A stretch of DNA of 64,000 nt from Phaeobacter piscinae (GTDB taxonomy: Bacteria; Pseudomonadota; Alphaproteobacteria; Rhodobacterales; Rhodobacteraceae): NCBI RefSeq assembly GCF_002407245.1, contig NZ_CP010681.1, positions 1,736,001 to 1,800,000 on the forward strand, in the 5' to 3' direction. Under the pieces are notes generated by a model. The model was not told where the DNA came from. It was given only the letters and a program-made list of their open reading frames with translations, and did no database searches. How positions within the stretch are numbered: position 1 is the stretch's first letter; every line of letters starts with the position of its first letter. Below are positions 1 through 8,527 of this stretch, one piece after another. Made by a program: the position numbers and the translations under genes.

Positions 1-98
1 GACTAATCTTCCACCTGCCATCAGCTGACGCTAGACCAGCGTGTAGCATTCGGAACTCTGGGCTCACAACAGACATCATTCCAGTCACCGGTAGGCGA

Positions 99-1070
99 TC
101 AGTGCGCAGCTTTCTTCCCCGAAATCGCCGCAATCACCGGCCCCACAACCTTCGTCGCCAGTGGGATCAGAGCCAGCCCCCAGGCCAGTCCGAACACGCC
201 GTCCATTGTGGCCTTGGCGCTCCACTCGGCAAAGCCCGCCCAGGCGGCAGGCACCGCGTGGCCCATCGCATAGGCCCAGTCATGGATGTGATGGCCCAGC
301 CAGCCAAAGCCCAGAACCTCCAGCCCGTGAATGATGATGGAGCCGCCAACCCAGAGCATCGCGGCGGTGCCGACCACCGACAGGATCCACATCAGCACCG
401 GCATGAATTTCACCAGCCCACGGCCCAGCCCACGCCCGATGGGCGTTGGTGCGTTGCCCGCCAGATACAGGCCCACGTCGTCCATCTTCACGATCACCGC
501 GACTGAGCCGTAGACCGCCAGCGTCACCCCAATAGCGACCACGGCCAGTGTTGCCGCCTGCATCCAGACATTCGGCGCCTCGATGGCAGCCAGCGCGATG
601 GTCATGATCTCAGCGGACAGGATAAAATCGGTCTTAATGGCGCCCTTGATCTTCTGCTCTTCCAGATGACCGGGGTCCTTGACGCTCATATCTTCGTGGA
701 CCGCATGGCTTGCGTGCGGGAACAGCACGTGAAAAATCTTCTCGGCGCCCTCAAAACACAAATAGGATCCGCCTAGCATCAGCAGCGGCGTGATCAGCCA
801 GGGCGCGAAATTGGCCAGCAACATGGCGACCGGCATCAGCAGGATCAGTTTGTTGAACAGCGAGCCGCGGGTGATGCGCCAGATGATCGGCAATTCGCGC
901 GCCGGGGCAAAGCCTTGCAGATACTTCGGTGTCACCGCCGCATCGTCGATGATCACGCCCGCCGTTTTGGCCCCGGCCTTCCCCGCCGCTGCTGCCACGT
1001 CATCCACTGACGCCGCAGCCACCTTTGCAATGCCTGCCACATCATCGAGCAAAGCCAACAAACCGCTCAT
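99..1070 (-). CDS. DUF808 (YedI-type) inner-membrane protein
   Basis: A 323-residue protein of the DUF808 family. The N-terminus (MSGLLALLDDVAGIAK) is the typical family opening, followed by an Ala-rich helix and the family stretch LLMLGGSYLCFEGAEK near residues 96-111. Several hydrophobic segments lie between about residues 75 and 315, so it should be an integral membrane protein. The biochemical role of the family is not established. The start is supported by a Shine-Dalgarno-like AAAGGA a few bases upstream. It is transcribed away from the GAPDH gene across an intergenic region of about 280 bp. Family assignment is from recalled sequence pattern; no function is claimed. Confidence 0.85.
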   Translation of the reverse strand: MSGLLALLDDVAGIAKVAAASVDDVAAAAGKAGAKTAGVIIDDAAVTPKYLQGFAPARELPIIWRITRGSLFNKLILLMPVAMLLANFAPWLITPLLMLGGSYLCFEGAEKIFHVLFPHASHAVHEDMSVKDPGHLEEQKIKGAIKTDFILSAEIMTIALAAIEAPNVWMQAATLAVVAIGVTLAVYGSVAVIVKMDDVGLYLAGNAPTPIGRGLGRGLVKFMPVLMWILSVVGTAAMLWVGGSIIIHGLEVLGFGWLGHHIHDWAYAMGHAVPAAWAGFAEWSAKATMDGVFGLAWGLALIPLATKVVGPVIAAISGKKAAH

Positions 1071-1210
1071 ACCGGGATCCTTTTTCTAGTCGCGCGCATT
1101 TTGGCCCACCCTATCCTATCGCCTATCAGGTACAAGCCGTTGAGCCGCCCGTTTGTTCCCGCCGGACCTTTGATGCTGTCTTCATCTGCCACCCGCACCG
1201 ACGGGTAAAA

Positions 1211-1251
1211 CCGTTATCGCAATCAGTCATTTCCGTTACCGCAACCAGTCA
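1211..1251 (+). promoter_or_regulatory. Tandem 19-bp direct repeat upstream of gap
   Basis: Two copies of CCGTTAYCGCAAYCAGTCA (1211-1229 and 1233-1251) differ at two positions and are spaced 22 bp start to start, about two helical turns, so both would face the same side of the DNA. They lie 100-140 bp upstream of the GAPDH start. GTTAYCG resembles half-sites used by LacI-family carbon regulators, but the regulator is unknown. The repeat is seen directly; regulatory function is inference. Confidence 0.4.
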
Positions 1252-1293
1252 AGTTTTGCGCTAACAGTCTGGAATAATGCCATTTTTAAGCTT

Positions 1294-1322
1294 TTGACCC
1301 GAGGGAATGGTCGCTATAGCGA
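1294..1322 (+). promoter_or_regulatory. Candidate gap promoter with TCGCTATAGCGA palindrome
   Basis: TTGACC (1294-1299) and TATAGC (1315-1320) could form a sigma-70 -35/-10 pair, although the 15-bp spacer is short. A perfect 12-bp palindrome TCGCTATAGCGA (1311-1322) covers the putative -10, a position suited to a repressor. The palindrome is seen; promoter assignment is tentative. Confidence 0.35.
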
Positions 1323-1353
1323 GGACAATTCTTGCTCGCTTGGAGATACGCAT

Positions 1354-2355
1354 ATGACCATCAAAGTCGGGATCAACGGGTTTGGCCGCATCGGCCGCTG
1401 CACCCTGGCGCATATCGCAGCCTCTGGCCGGGACGATATCGAAGTGGTCAAGGTGAATGCCACCGGCCCGTTGGAGACCGCAGCACATCTGTTGAAATAC
1501 GACTCCGTGCATGGCCGTTTCCCCGGTGAGGTGACCTTGGGTGAAAACACCATGAACCTCGGTCGTGGTGACATGCAGATGTTCTCCACCTACAATATGG
1601 ATGAACTGGACTGGTCTGGCTGTGACGTCGTGCTGGAATGTACCGGCAAATTCAACGACGGCGAGAAAGCCAAAGCGCATCTGGCGCGCGGTGCCAAGAA
1701 GGTACTGCTGTCTGCCCCCGGCACAAATGTCGATAAGACCATCGTTTTCGGCGTCAATGACGACAAGCTGCGCGCTGGCGACCGGATGATATCCAACGGC
1801 TCCTGCACCACCAACTGTCTGGCCCCGCTCGCCAAGGTGCTGGATGAAACTGTCGGCATTGAAAGCGGGATCATGACCACGATCCACGCCTACACCGGGG
1901 ATCAGCCAACACTGGACCGTCGTCACGACGATCTCTACCGTGCCCGCGCCGCGGCAATGGCGATGATCCCCACCACCACAGGTGCGGCCAAGGCGCTGGG
2001 TGAGGTGCTGCCAAACCTCAAGGGCCGTCTGGACGGATCCGCGATCCGCGTGCCGACGCCGAATGTCTCCGCCGTGGATCTGACCTTCCGCGCCAGCAAA
2101 GAGACCAGCGTGACCGAGATCAACGCCATCATGAGCGAAGCCGCCAAGGGCCATATGTCCCGCGTGATCGGCTATGAGCCTGCGCCGCTGGTGTCGATTG
2201 ACTTCAATCACACAGAACACAGCTCGATCTTTGCCCCGGATCAGACCCGCGTGGTGGAAAACAGCCTGGTCCGCGTTCTGGCCTGGTATGACAATGAATG
2301 GGCCTTCTCCGTCCGGATGGCGGATGTGGCTGTCGCGATGGGGCGTCTGGGTTAA
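1354..2355 (+). CDS. gap: Glyceraldehyde-3-phosphate dehydrogenase, type I
   Basis: A 333-residue GAPDH that oxidises glyceraldehyde 3-phosphate to 1,3-bisphosphoglycerate with NAD(P). The Rossmann motif GINGFGRIGR is at the N-terminus. The catalytic Cys lies in SNGSCTTNC (Cys151), and the family block IPTTTGAAKA is present. The ATG at 1354 is preferred over an upstream in-frame start because GGAGA precedes it and the protein then begins MTIKVGINGFG as in the family. At the cofactor-selecting loop the usual N-D pair reads N-A (VKVNATGP), which may relax NAD specificity; this is inference. pgk, encoding the next glycolytic enzyme, is 35 kb away. The gene is followed by a terminator hairpin and then a small ORF. 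Confidence 0.95.
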   Translation: MTIKVGINGFGRIGRCTLAHIAASGRDDIEVVKVNATGPLETAAHLLKYDSVHGRFPGEVTLGENTMNLGRGDMQMFSTYNMDELDWSGCDVVLECTGKFNDGEKAKAHLARGAKKVLLSAPGTNVDKTIVFGVNDDKLRAGDRMISNGSCTTNCLAPLAKVLDETVGIESGIMTTIHAYTGDQPTLDRRHDDLYRARAAAMAMIPTTTGAAKALGEVLPNLKGRLDGSAIRVPTPNVSAVDLTFRASKETSVTEINAIMSEAAKGHMSRVIGYEPAPLVSIDFNHTEHSSIFAPDQTRVVENSLVRVLAWYDNEWAFSVRMADVAVAMGRLG

Positions 2356-2407
2356 TCCCTGCGCCGGCACAGCGTGTTCTCCGGAGGCGCTGCGACTTGT
2401 AAGACAC

Positions 2408-2446
2408 CGCCCGGTCAGGCATATCTGGCCGGGCGTATCTTATTTT
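2408..2446 (+). terminator. Rho-independent terminator after gap
   Basis: An 11-bp stem CGCCCGGTCAG/CTGGCCGGGCG with one G-U pair and a 6-nt loop is followed by TATCTTATTTT. It lies between gap and the small ORF at 2458. Confidence 0.7.
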
Positions 2447-2457
2447 GAGCCAGGATC

Positions 2458-2601
2458 ATGACCAACAAAGTTGCCCTCTTTCTTGCGCTGCTGATCCTGA
2501 CCGCTCTTGCCGTGGATCTCTCGCTTTATGGCAGCGAGCATATGGTGTTTCTGGGCAAACGCCTGTTTGAGCTGATCGACTGGATTGCGTTCTGGCGCTG
2601 A
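2458..2601 (+). CDS. Small single-pass membrane peptide (47 aa)
   Basis: A short ORF starting MTNKVALFLALLILTAL and ending DWIAFWR. Residues about 5-20 form one strongly hydrophobic helix, which is followed by a short soluble part with a second amphipathic segment (FLGKRLFELIDWIAFW). AGGA precedes the ATG. It sits 100 bp after gap, just past the gap terminator, and ends before the coaD terminator, so it would be expressed by read-through or from its own promoter. I do not recognise a characterised family, although small ORFs of this kind after gap in roseobacters seem familiar. Coding status rests on composition, start context and its fit between two terminators. Confidence 0.6.
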   Translation: MTNKVALFLALLILTALAVDLSLYGSEHMVFLGKRLFELIDWIAFWR

Positions 2602-2613
2602 TTTTTCGGACAG

Positions 2614-2642
2614 ACAACAAAAAACGGCCCCAAACGGGACCG
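2614..2642 (-). terminator. Terminator after coaD
   Basis: Read on the minus strand, CGGTCCC-GTTT-GGGGCCG forms a 7-bp stem with one U-G pair, followed by a T-rich tail. It is placed just beyond the coaD stop. Confidence 0.6.
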
Positions 2643-2670
2643 CCCTAGCATCCGAACAATGTGGCGCGCG

Positions 2671-3165
2671 TTACTTGGCCAATTGACGGCGCAGCTCGCT
2701 TTCGACCAGAGGCGTCACGAATTTCGAGACATCCCCCCCCAGCCGCGCGATTTCCTTCACCAGCTTTGAGGCGATCGCCTGATGCCGCGCTTCGGCCATC
2801 AGAAACACCGTCTCGACCGAACTGTCGAGTGCCCGGTTCATGCCGACCATCTGGAATTCATATTCGAAATCAGCCACCGCCCGCAGCCCCCGCACGATGA
2901 TCTGCGCGCCGACGTCGCGGGCACAGTCAATCAGCAGGTTCTCAAACGGATGGGCGACAATCTCGGTGCCGGTCTGCTCGCTGAGCTTGGCACATTCCGC
3001 CTCAATCATGGCGACACGCTCTTCCAGCGAAAACAATGGCCCCTTGTCGCGGTTGATCGCAACGCCGATCACCAGCTTGTCCACCAGCGCGCTGGCCCGG
3101 CGGATAATATCTATATGCCCCAATGTGATGGGATCGAATGTGCCGGGATACAAGCCAATACGCAT
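2671..3165 (-). CDS. coaD: Phosphopantetheine adenylyltransferase
   Basis: A 164-residue CoaD that catalyses the penultimate step of CoA synthesis, adenylating 4'-phosphopantetheine to dephospho-CoA in the cytoplasm. The nucleotidyltransferase signature YPGTFDPITLGH is at residues 6-17, and the family blocks IIVRGLRAVADFEYE and APRH-like EARHQAIAS are present. The ATG at 3165 is chosen over a longer in-frame start because AGGAGAG lies just upstream and the protein then begins MRIGLYPGTFDP. It has its own terminator downstream and ends near the convergent small ORF after gap. Confidence 0.96.
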   Translation of the reverse strand: MRIGLYPGTFDPITLGHIDIIRRASALVDKLVIGVAINRDKGPLFSLEERVAMIEAECAKLSEQTGTEIVAHPFENLLIDCARDVGAQIIVRGLRAVADFEYEFQMVGMNRALDSSVETVFLMAEARHQAIASKLVKEIARLGGDVSKFVTPLVESELRRQLAK

Positions 3166-3307
3166 GGGGCCTCTCCTGCCTGCTGGTTGGATGCGCGCAA
3201 GCAAACATTTTTGTCATCGGGGCGCAAGAGCGTGGAAATACCGAGCCGCTCCTGCGCCGTGACGTCAGGGCTTCGACACAGGCTTTGGCCGCCGTCGAAG
3301 CGTGGGG

Positions 3308-3742
3308 TCAGTGCCCCATGATCATGCCCTCAAGGGCATCTTTCTCCATCGCAACCTCAGCCAGCTGTGCCTTCACAACATCGCCCAGCGACACCAGACC
3401 GATCAGCTTGCCGTCTTCCACCACCGGCATGTGGCGGAACCGTCCCTCGGTCATCTGTTTCAACACATCCTCGACATTGGACTGGCTGGTGCAGGTGACC
3501 AGCTTGCGGGTCATATATTCACTGGTGGGTTTGCTCAGACAGCCGGAGCCACTGCGGGCCAATTCCCGCACGATATCGCGCTCAGACAGGATCCCTTCGG
3601 CGGTCTCGCCATCGCTGGAGACCAGCACGGTCCCGATTTTATGTTCGCCCAACAGTTTGGCTGCCTCGGATATCGTTGCCTCAGGAGCAATGGTAACCAC
3701 CCCAGAGCTTGCCTTGGACTTCAGAATCAATTGAACCAGCAT
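3308..3742 (-). CDS. CBS-domain pair protein
   Basis: A 144-residue soluble protein made almost entirely of two CBS motifs forming one Bateman module. The first covers residues 10-65 (EHKIGTVLVSSDGETAEG then ILSERDIVRELA), the second residues 75-135 (MTEGRFRHMPVVEDGKL then IGLVSLGDVVKA). Such stand-alone CBS proteins usually bind adenine nucleotides and sense energy state; the partner is unknown. AAGGAG precedes the ATG. It lies 142 bp downstream of the coaD start and is transcribed in the same direction, so co-transcription with coaD is possible. Confidence 0.9.
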   Translation of the reverse strand: MLVQLILKSKASSGVVTIAPEATISEAAKLLGEHKIGTVLVSSDGETAEGILSERDIVRELARSGSGCLSKPTSEYMTRKLVTCTSQSNVEDVLKQMTEGRFRHMPVVEDGKLIGLVSLGDVVKAQLAEVAMEKDALEGMIMGH

Positions 3743-3798
3743 AGGCGCTCCTTTTTGTAATTTTCTTGCGTACCACCAAGGGTTGCCCTATCGCGGCA

Positions 3799-4695
3799 TC
3801 AAGTCAAGCCTTCCAGCCGGACCACTTCGTCGCGTATGCCTTTTGACAACGCCTGCGCAAAGCGATTGAGCCGGTCGCTGCGCTGATCGCCCTGATGACG
3901 CACCAGATAGAAACTGCGGCTGAGGCTGATTTTGTCAGTCAGCACTTTGCGCAGGGACCGATGCGACGGCAGCGTGAAATCATGTGCGACGCAGAGCGCG
4001 GTGCCCTCCGCCGCCAGTTTGATCTGCACTGACACCGAATTGGAGGCCAGCGCCACCCGCTCGACCCCGAGGTTGTTGAGGTAATCCAACTCGCGATCAA
4101 AGATCATATCGGGGATATAGCCGATCATCTTATGGTGCTTCAGATCCTCCAGCGTCTTGATCGGCGGATGCTCGCGCAGATAGTGACGCGACCCCACCAG
4201 GTGCAGTTTGTAGTCGGTGATCTTTTGCACCAGCAACTGACCTGCTGTGGGCGCGCTGACCGTGACCGCCATATCGGCCTCGCGACGGCTGAGGTTGATG
4301 ACCCGCGGCAGAGCAACGATCTGTATATCCAGATCCGGGTTCTCAGCACCGATCCTGGCGCAGACCTGCGGTAGCAGATAATTGGCACTGCCATCCGGTG
4401 CCCCGATACGGATCTGCCCGGACAGTGTGTCGCTGGGACCGACCAGCGCCTCCTGCCCCGCGCGCATCGCCTGTTCTGCCGCCTCTGCATGACCCAACAG
4501 ACGGTCCCCGGCGGCGCTCAGCGCATAGCCCTGCGGTGATTTCACAAACAGTGGCGTATCCAGCGCCTCTTCAAAGCGCGAGATCCGCCGACCCACTGTG
4601 GCCGGGTCCATTTTCAGGATCCGCCCCGCCCCCGACAGGCTGCTCTCCCGCGCCACTGCCAGGAACACCCGCATGTCATCCCATTGTGGATCCAT
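3799..4695 (-). CDS. LysR-family transcriptional regulator
   Basis: A 298-residue LysR-type regulator. The N-terminal winged helix-turn-helix (residues 1-65, WDDMRVFLAVARESSLSGAG) is followed by a substrate-binding domain. It is divergent from mmsA across 132 bp, the classic LysR arrangement, so it probably controls mmsA in response to a valine-pathway intermediate; that role is inference from position. A palindrome with T-N11-A geometry lies in the shared intergenic region. The start MDPQWDDMR fits the family. Confidence 0.9.
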   Translation of the reverse strand: MDPQWDDMRVFLAVARESSLSGAGRILKMDPATVGRRISRFEEALDTPLFVKSPQGYALSAAGDRLLGHAEAAEQAMRAGQEALVGPSDTLSGQIRIGAPDGSANYLLPQVCARIGAENPDLDIQIVALPRVINLSRREADMAVTVSAPTAGQLLVQKITDYKLHLVGSRHYLREHPPIKTLEDLKHHKMIGYIPDMIFDRELDYLNNLGVERVALASNSVSVQIKLAAEGTALCVAHDFTLPSHRSLRKVLTDKISLSRSFYLVRHQGDQRSDRLNRFAQALSKGIRDEVVRLEGLT

Positions 4696-4732
4696 GAGCT
4701 TTCCCTCCTCCTGCCGTCAACATTCTGTTAAC

Positions 4733-4750
4733 CTTTGCGTTCCTGCAAAG
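4733..4750. promoter_or_regulatory. Candidate LysR operator between lysR and mmsA
   Basis: CTTTGC-N6-GCAAAG is a perfect 6+6 inverted repeat in the divergent promoter region, 38 bp upstream of the regulator start and 78 bp upstream of mmsA. It contains a T-N11-A arrangement as LysR boxes do. The palindrome is seen; binding is inferred. Confidence 0.45.
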
Positions 4751-4827
4751 CCTCTTTGAGATCTTTCCTCTTTTCCAGTGTTTTTTGCAAGCCTAGGATA
4801 TCGCCAAGATGAACAGAGGAGGATCCG

Positions 4828-6327
4828 ATGAAAGAGCTCGGCCACTTTATCAACGGCAAACTGGTCTCCGGCACTTCGGGCCGGTTTGACGATGTTTTCA
4901 ACCCCGCAACCGGCGAGGTGCAGTATCAGTGCCCGATGGCCAGCGCTGCGGAAACCACCGACGCGATCGAAAAGGCCGCCGCAGCGCAGTCCGCGTGGGG
5001 CGCCACCAACCCGCAGAAACGCGCCCGCGTGATGATGAAAATGGTCGCGCTGATGAACCGCGACATGGACAAGCTGGCCGAGGCGCTCTCCCGCGAGCAC
5101 GGCAAGACCATTCCGGATGCCAAGGGCGATTTGCAGCGCGGTCTGGAAGTGGTCGAATATTGCATCGGCGCACCGCAGATGCTGAAAGGCGAGTTCACCG
5201 ACAGCGCTGGCCCCGGCATCGACATGTATTCCATGCGCCAGCCCCTGGGTGTTGTTGGTTCCATCATGCCCTTCAACTTCCCCGCCATGATGCCGCTGTG
5301 GCATGTCGGCCCGGCCCTGGCCTGCGGCAACGCCGTGGTGCTGAAACCGTCTGAGCGTGATCCCTCCGTGCCGCTGATGCTGGCGGAGCTGTTTGTTGAG
5401 GCCGGTCTGCCCGAAGGTGTGTTCCAGGTCGTGAACGGCGACAAGGAAGCCGTTGACACCATTCTGGACAGCGAGATCATTCAGGGCGTGTCCTTTGTCG
5501 GCTCCACCCCGATTGCGCAGTACATCTACTCCCGCGCCACCGCCAACGGCAAGCGCGCGCAGTGTTTCGGTGGCGCCAAGAACCACATGATCGTGATGCC
5601 TGACGCCGATCTGGACCAGGCCGCAGACGCCTTGGTTGGCGCTGGTTTCGGCGCGGCTGGCGAACGCTGCATGGCGATTTCCGTGGCCGTTCCCGTCGGT
5701 GAAGAAACCGCCGACAAGCTGATCGAGAAGCTGATCCCGCGCATCGAAAAGCTGAAAGTCGGCCCCTACACCGCAGGCGACGACGTCGACCTCGGCCCGG
5801 TTGTGACCGCTGCATCCAAAGAGCGGATCCTGGGCCTGATCCAGTCCGGTGTGGATCAGGGTGCGACGCTGGTGGTTGATAACCGCGACTTCAAACTGCA
5901 GGGCTACGAGGATGGCTTCTTCGTCGGTGCACATCTGTTTGACCATGTCACCCCGGACATGGACATCTACAAGCAGGAGATCTTTGGCCCGGTTCTGTCC
6001 ACCGTGCGTGCAGACAGCTATGAGGACGCGCTGAAGCTGGCGATGGACCACGAATACGGCAACGGCACCGCGATCTTTACCCGTGATGGCGACACCGCGC
6101 GCGACTTCGCGTCCCGCGTCAACATCGGCATGGTCGGTATCAACGTGCCAATCCCCGTGCCGCTGGCCTATCACACCTTTGGCGGCTGGAAGAAATCCAT
6201 GTTTGGCGACCTGAACCAGCACGGCCCGGACAGCTTCAAGTTCTACACCCGCACCAAGACCGTGACCTCCCGCTGGCCCTCGGGCATCAAAGAAGGTGGC
6301 GAGTTCAACTTCAAGGCGATGGACTGA
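4828..6327 (+). CDS. mmsA: Methylmalonate-semialdehyde dehydrogenase (CoA-acylating)
   Basis: A 499-residue aldehyde dehydrogenase of the MmsA type, converting methylmalonate semialdehyde to propionyl-CoA (and malonate semialdehyde to acetyl-CoA) in valine degradation. The catalytic Cys is at 281 in AAGERCMAISVA, and the family blocks SIMPFNFPAMMPLWH and LKPSERDPS are present. A strong Shine-Dalgarno AGAGGAGG precedes the ATG. It is divergent from a LysR regulator and separated from the other valine genes (ACAD, hydrolase, mmsB at 10.7-13.8 kb) by desaturase, L,D-transpeptidase and glycosyltransferase genes. A terminator follows. Confidence 0.95.
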   Translation: MKELGHFINGKLVSGTSGRFDDVFNPATGEVQYQCPMASAAETTDAIEKAAAAQSAWGATNPQKRARVMMKMVALMNRDMDKLAEALSREHGKTIPDAKGDLQRGLEVVEYCIGAPQMLKGEFTDSAGPGIDMYSMRQPLGVVGSIMPFNFPAMMPLWHVGPALACGNAVVLKPSERDPSVPLMLAELFVEAGLPEGVFQVVNGDKEAVDTILDSEIIQGVSFVGSTPIAQYIYSRATANGKRAQCFGGAKNHMIVMPDADLDQAADALVGAGFGAAGERCMAISVAVPVGEETADKLIEKLIPRIEKLKVGPYTAGDDVDLGPVVTAASKERILGLIQSGVDQGATLVVDNRDFKLQGYEDGFFVGAHLFDHVTPDMDIYKQEIFGPVLSTVRADSYEDALKLAMDHEYGNGTAIFTRDGDTARDFASRVNIGMVGINVPIPVPLAYHTFGGWKKSMFGDLNQHGPDSFKFYTRTKTVTSRWPSGIKEGGEFNFKAMD

Positions 6328-6355
6328 TTTTCAGATCAATCCGCTTGCAACTCAA

Positions 6356-6380
6356 GGCTCCGGTGCTGCCGGGGCCTTTT
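6356..6380 (+). terminator. Terminator after mmsA
   Basis: An 8-bp stem GGCTCCGG/CCGGGGCC with a 5-nt loop is followed by TTTTCTT, 28 bp after the mmsA stop. Confidence 0.65.
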
Positions 6381-6540
6381 CTTATGGTATGTGCCCGCAA
6401 TTGATGTTGCCACGCCGCACTCCCCATATTTCTGCGCACTTGCGCGTTATTTCGTCCCAATTGACCCGGATTTTACTTGCTCAATACCACCGGTAGTCTA
6501 TCCGGTCTGCCAGAGGCAGTGAAACGACAGGCAGATAAGT

Positions 6541-7569
6541 ATGTCCCAAAAGCAAAACGGGCCGCAGGCGGCTGAGAAGACGGCGCGTGATTGGGTCAAG
6601 ATCCTCGCGCAATACCGCGAGCCCAATATGCTGCGCAGCCTGTTTGAATTGACTGTCACCGTTGTGCCTTTTGTGCTGCTCTGGGCGCTGGCCTGGTGGT
6701 CGCTCTCGGTCAGCTACTGGCTGACGCTGGGCCTGTCGGTTTTGATCGCGGCCTTCCTTCTGCGGCTCTTTACCATTCAGCATGATTGCGGCCATGGCTC
6801 GTTCTTCAGCAATCGGCGGCTCAGCGACTGGGTTGGACGCATCATCGGTGTTCTGACCCTCACGCCTTATGACGTCTGGCGCCGCACCCATTCGATCCAT
6901 CACAGCACCCATGGCAACCTCGGCAAACGTGGCATGGGTGATATTCACACCATGACCGTTGCAGAATACCGTGCCGAAAGCCGTTGGGGTCGTCTGATGT
7001 ATCGCCTCTACCGCCATCCGGTCACCCTGTTTGCAATCGGGCCTGGTTATCTGTTTTTTCTGCAGAACCGCATACCCTATGGTCTGATGGGACAGGCTCG
7101 CTATTGGATCAGCGCGATGGGCACCAATCTTACCATCGTGATTGCGCTGGCCGCGATCTGGTATTTCGGCGGGCTGATGCCGCTTTTGCTGATCTTCGTC
7201 CCGGCGACCCTGCTTGCGGCCACCGCCGGGCTGTGGCTGTTCTATGTTCAGCACCAGTTCGAGACCACCCAGTGGGAACAGGAAGACGACTGGCAGCTGC
7301 ATGACGCGGCCCTGCACGGCAGCTCACATTACGTGCTGCCACCGGTGCTGCAATGGATCAGCGCCAATATTGGCATCCACCATGTGCATCACCTCTACAG
7401 CCGCATCCCGTTTTACCGCCTGCCCCAGGTGCTGCGCGACCATGCTGAACTGGCCGAGGGCAACCGGATGACCATCCGTGAAAGCCTTGCAAATGCCCGG
7501 CTGCATCTGTGGGATGAAAACAGCAAACGCCTGTTGTCCTTCGCCCAAGCACGTCAGCTCTACGGCTGA
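6541..7569 (+). CDS. Membrane fatty acid desaturase
   Basis: A 342-residue di-iron desaturase. Three histidine boxes are visible: HDCGH (about residue 81), HSIHH (about 117) and HHVHH (about 281), separated by hydrophobic segments as expected for an acyl-lipid or acyl-CoA desaturase in the inner membrane. The spacing resembles the delta-12/omega-6 type (FADS family), but the position of the introduced double bond cannot be read from sequence. It stands alone between the mmsA terminator and a downstream L,D-transpeptidase. Likely role: adjusting membrane fluidity. Confidence 0.88.
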   Translation: MSQKQNGPQAAEKTARDWVKILAQYREPNMLRSLFELTVTVVPFVLLWALAWWSLSVSYWLTLGLSVLIAAFLLRLFTIQHDCGHGSFFSNRRLSDWVGRIIGVLTLTPYDVWRRTHSIHHSTHGNLGKRGMGDIHTMTVAEYRAESRWGRLMYRLYRHPVTLFAIGPGYLFFLQNRIPYGLMGQARYWISAMGTNLTIVIALAAIWYFGGLMPLLLIFVPATLLAATAGLWLFYVQHQFETTQWEQEDDWQLHDAALHGSSHYVLPPVLQWISANIGIHHVHHLYSRIPFYRLPQVLRDHAELAEGNRMTIRESLANARLHLWDENSKRLLSFAQARQLYG

Positions 7570-7783
7570 TCACCACCAGTGGCACAGGCCAGGCCCGGCG
7601 CGGCCATCCCGGCACCGCCATGCCTCTGCGCCGGTCCAACTGCGGCAGGATTTTGCTGGCTTAGGCCTCCTCGCTCTACACAACCCTGTGAGGCCGACAA
7701 AAAATTGTAGCCCGCCCCCTAGGAAATTGCCGCGCCATGCCTAATTTGGGGGCAAACGTCCGAGCAGACCGCCGAAGGATACC

Positions 7784-8383
7784 ATGAGCAAACTTCACAT
7801 GACCCGCCGTGCCGCCCTGTCCGGGCTTGGCGCCACATTGGCAACCCCGACCCTGCTTCGCGCGCAATCCAGCGACGCCTTCCCGGTGGAAGAGCCAAAG
7901 ATCGAGACAGAAATTCCCGTCAAACGCAACATTTCCTCATTCCAGCAGCAGGCCTGGCAGGATCATTTTGACGAGCTGGGTGTGGGTTGTATGCTGGCCG
8001 ATATCACCTCGCGCGCACTGCACTACTGGGGTGGCGATGGGGTCACTTACCGTTTGTTCCCCTCCTCCGTTCCAATGACCGAGGAATTGACCAAACGCGG
8101 TTACACCAAGGTCGTGCGCAAGGCCAAGAACCCAAGCTGGACCCCGACAGCCTCAATGCGCGAACGCGACCCCTCGCTGCCTTTGCGGATGGATGGCGGT
8201 CCCGGCAACCCGTTAGGCACCCGCGCCATGTACCTCAGCTGGCCCGCTTATCTGGTGCACGGTACCCATGACACCCGCAAGATCGGTCGCCAAAGCAGCT
8301 CCGGCTGTATCGGCCTCTATAATCAGCACGTCGAAGCGCTCTATGAAATGGTGGAGGTCGGCACCCAGGTCCGCCTGCTCTAG
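7784..8383 (+). CDS. Tat-exported L,D-transpeptidase (YkuD fold)
   Basis: A 199-residue protein with a twin-arginine-like signal peptide (TRRAALSGLGATL, residues 7-19, then LLRAQS). The C-terminal YkuD active-site block reads HGTHDTRKIGRQSSSGCIGL, with catalytic Cys in SSGCIGLYN near residue 180. Such enzymes make 3-3 peptidoglycan crosslinks or attach lipoproteins to the wall; the exact acceptor is unknown. GAAGGA precedes the ATG. The protein is short, essentially catalytic domain plus signal. A terminator follows about 150 bp downstream. Confidence 0.88.
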   Translation: MSKLHMTRRAALSGLGATLATPTLLRAQSSDAFPVEEPKIETEIPVKRNISSFQQQAWQDHFDELGVGCMLADITSRALHYWGGDGVTYRLFPSSVPMTEELTKRGYTKVVRKAKNPSWTPTASMRERDPSLPLRMDGGPGNPLGTRAMYLSWPAYLVHGTHDTRKIGRQSSSGCIGLYNQHVEALYEMVEVGTQVRLL

Positions 8384-8527
8384 GCGCTAACGAACCCCAG
8401 CAGCTAGACCCCCGCAGCCCTTGCACCAATGTAGTGTGAGTGGCGCCAGCAATGAGCCCATTTCCTGCCAAGGTCACGGCTTAGGTCGAGCCTCGAGCAA
8501 CCGGAACCAATCGGCTGCAGATCTACC

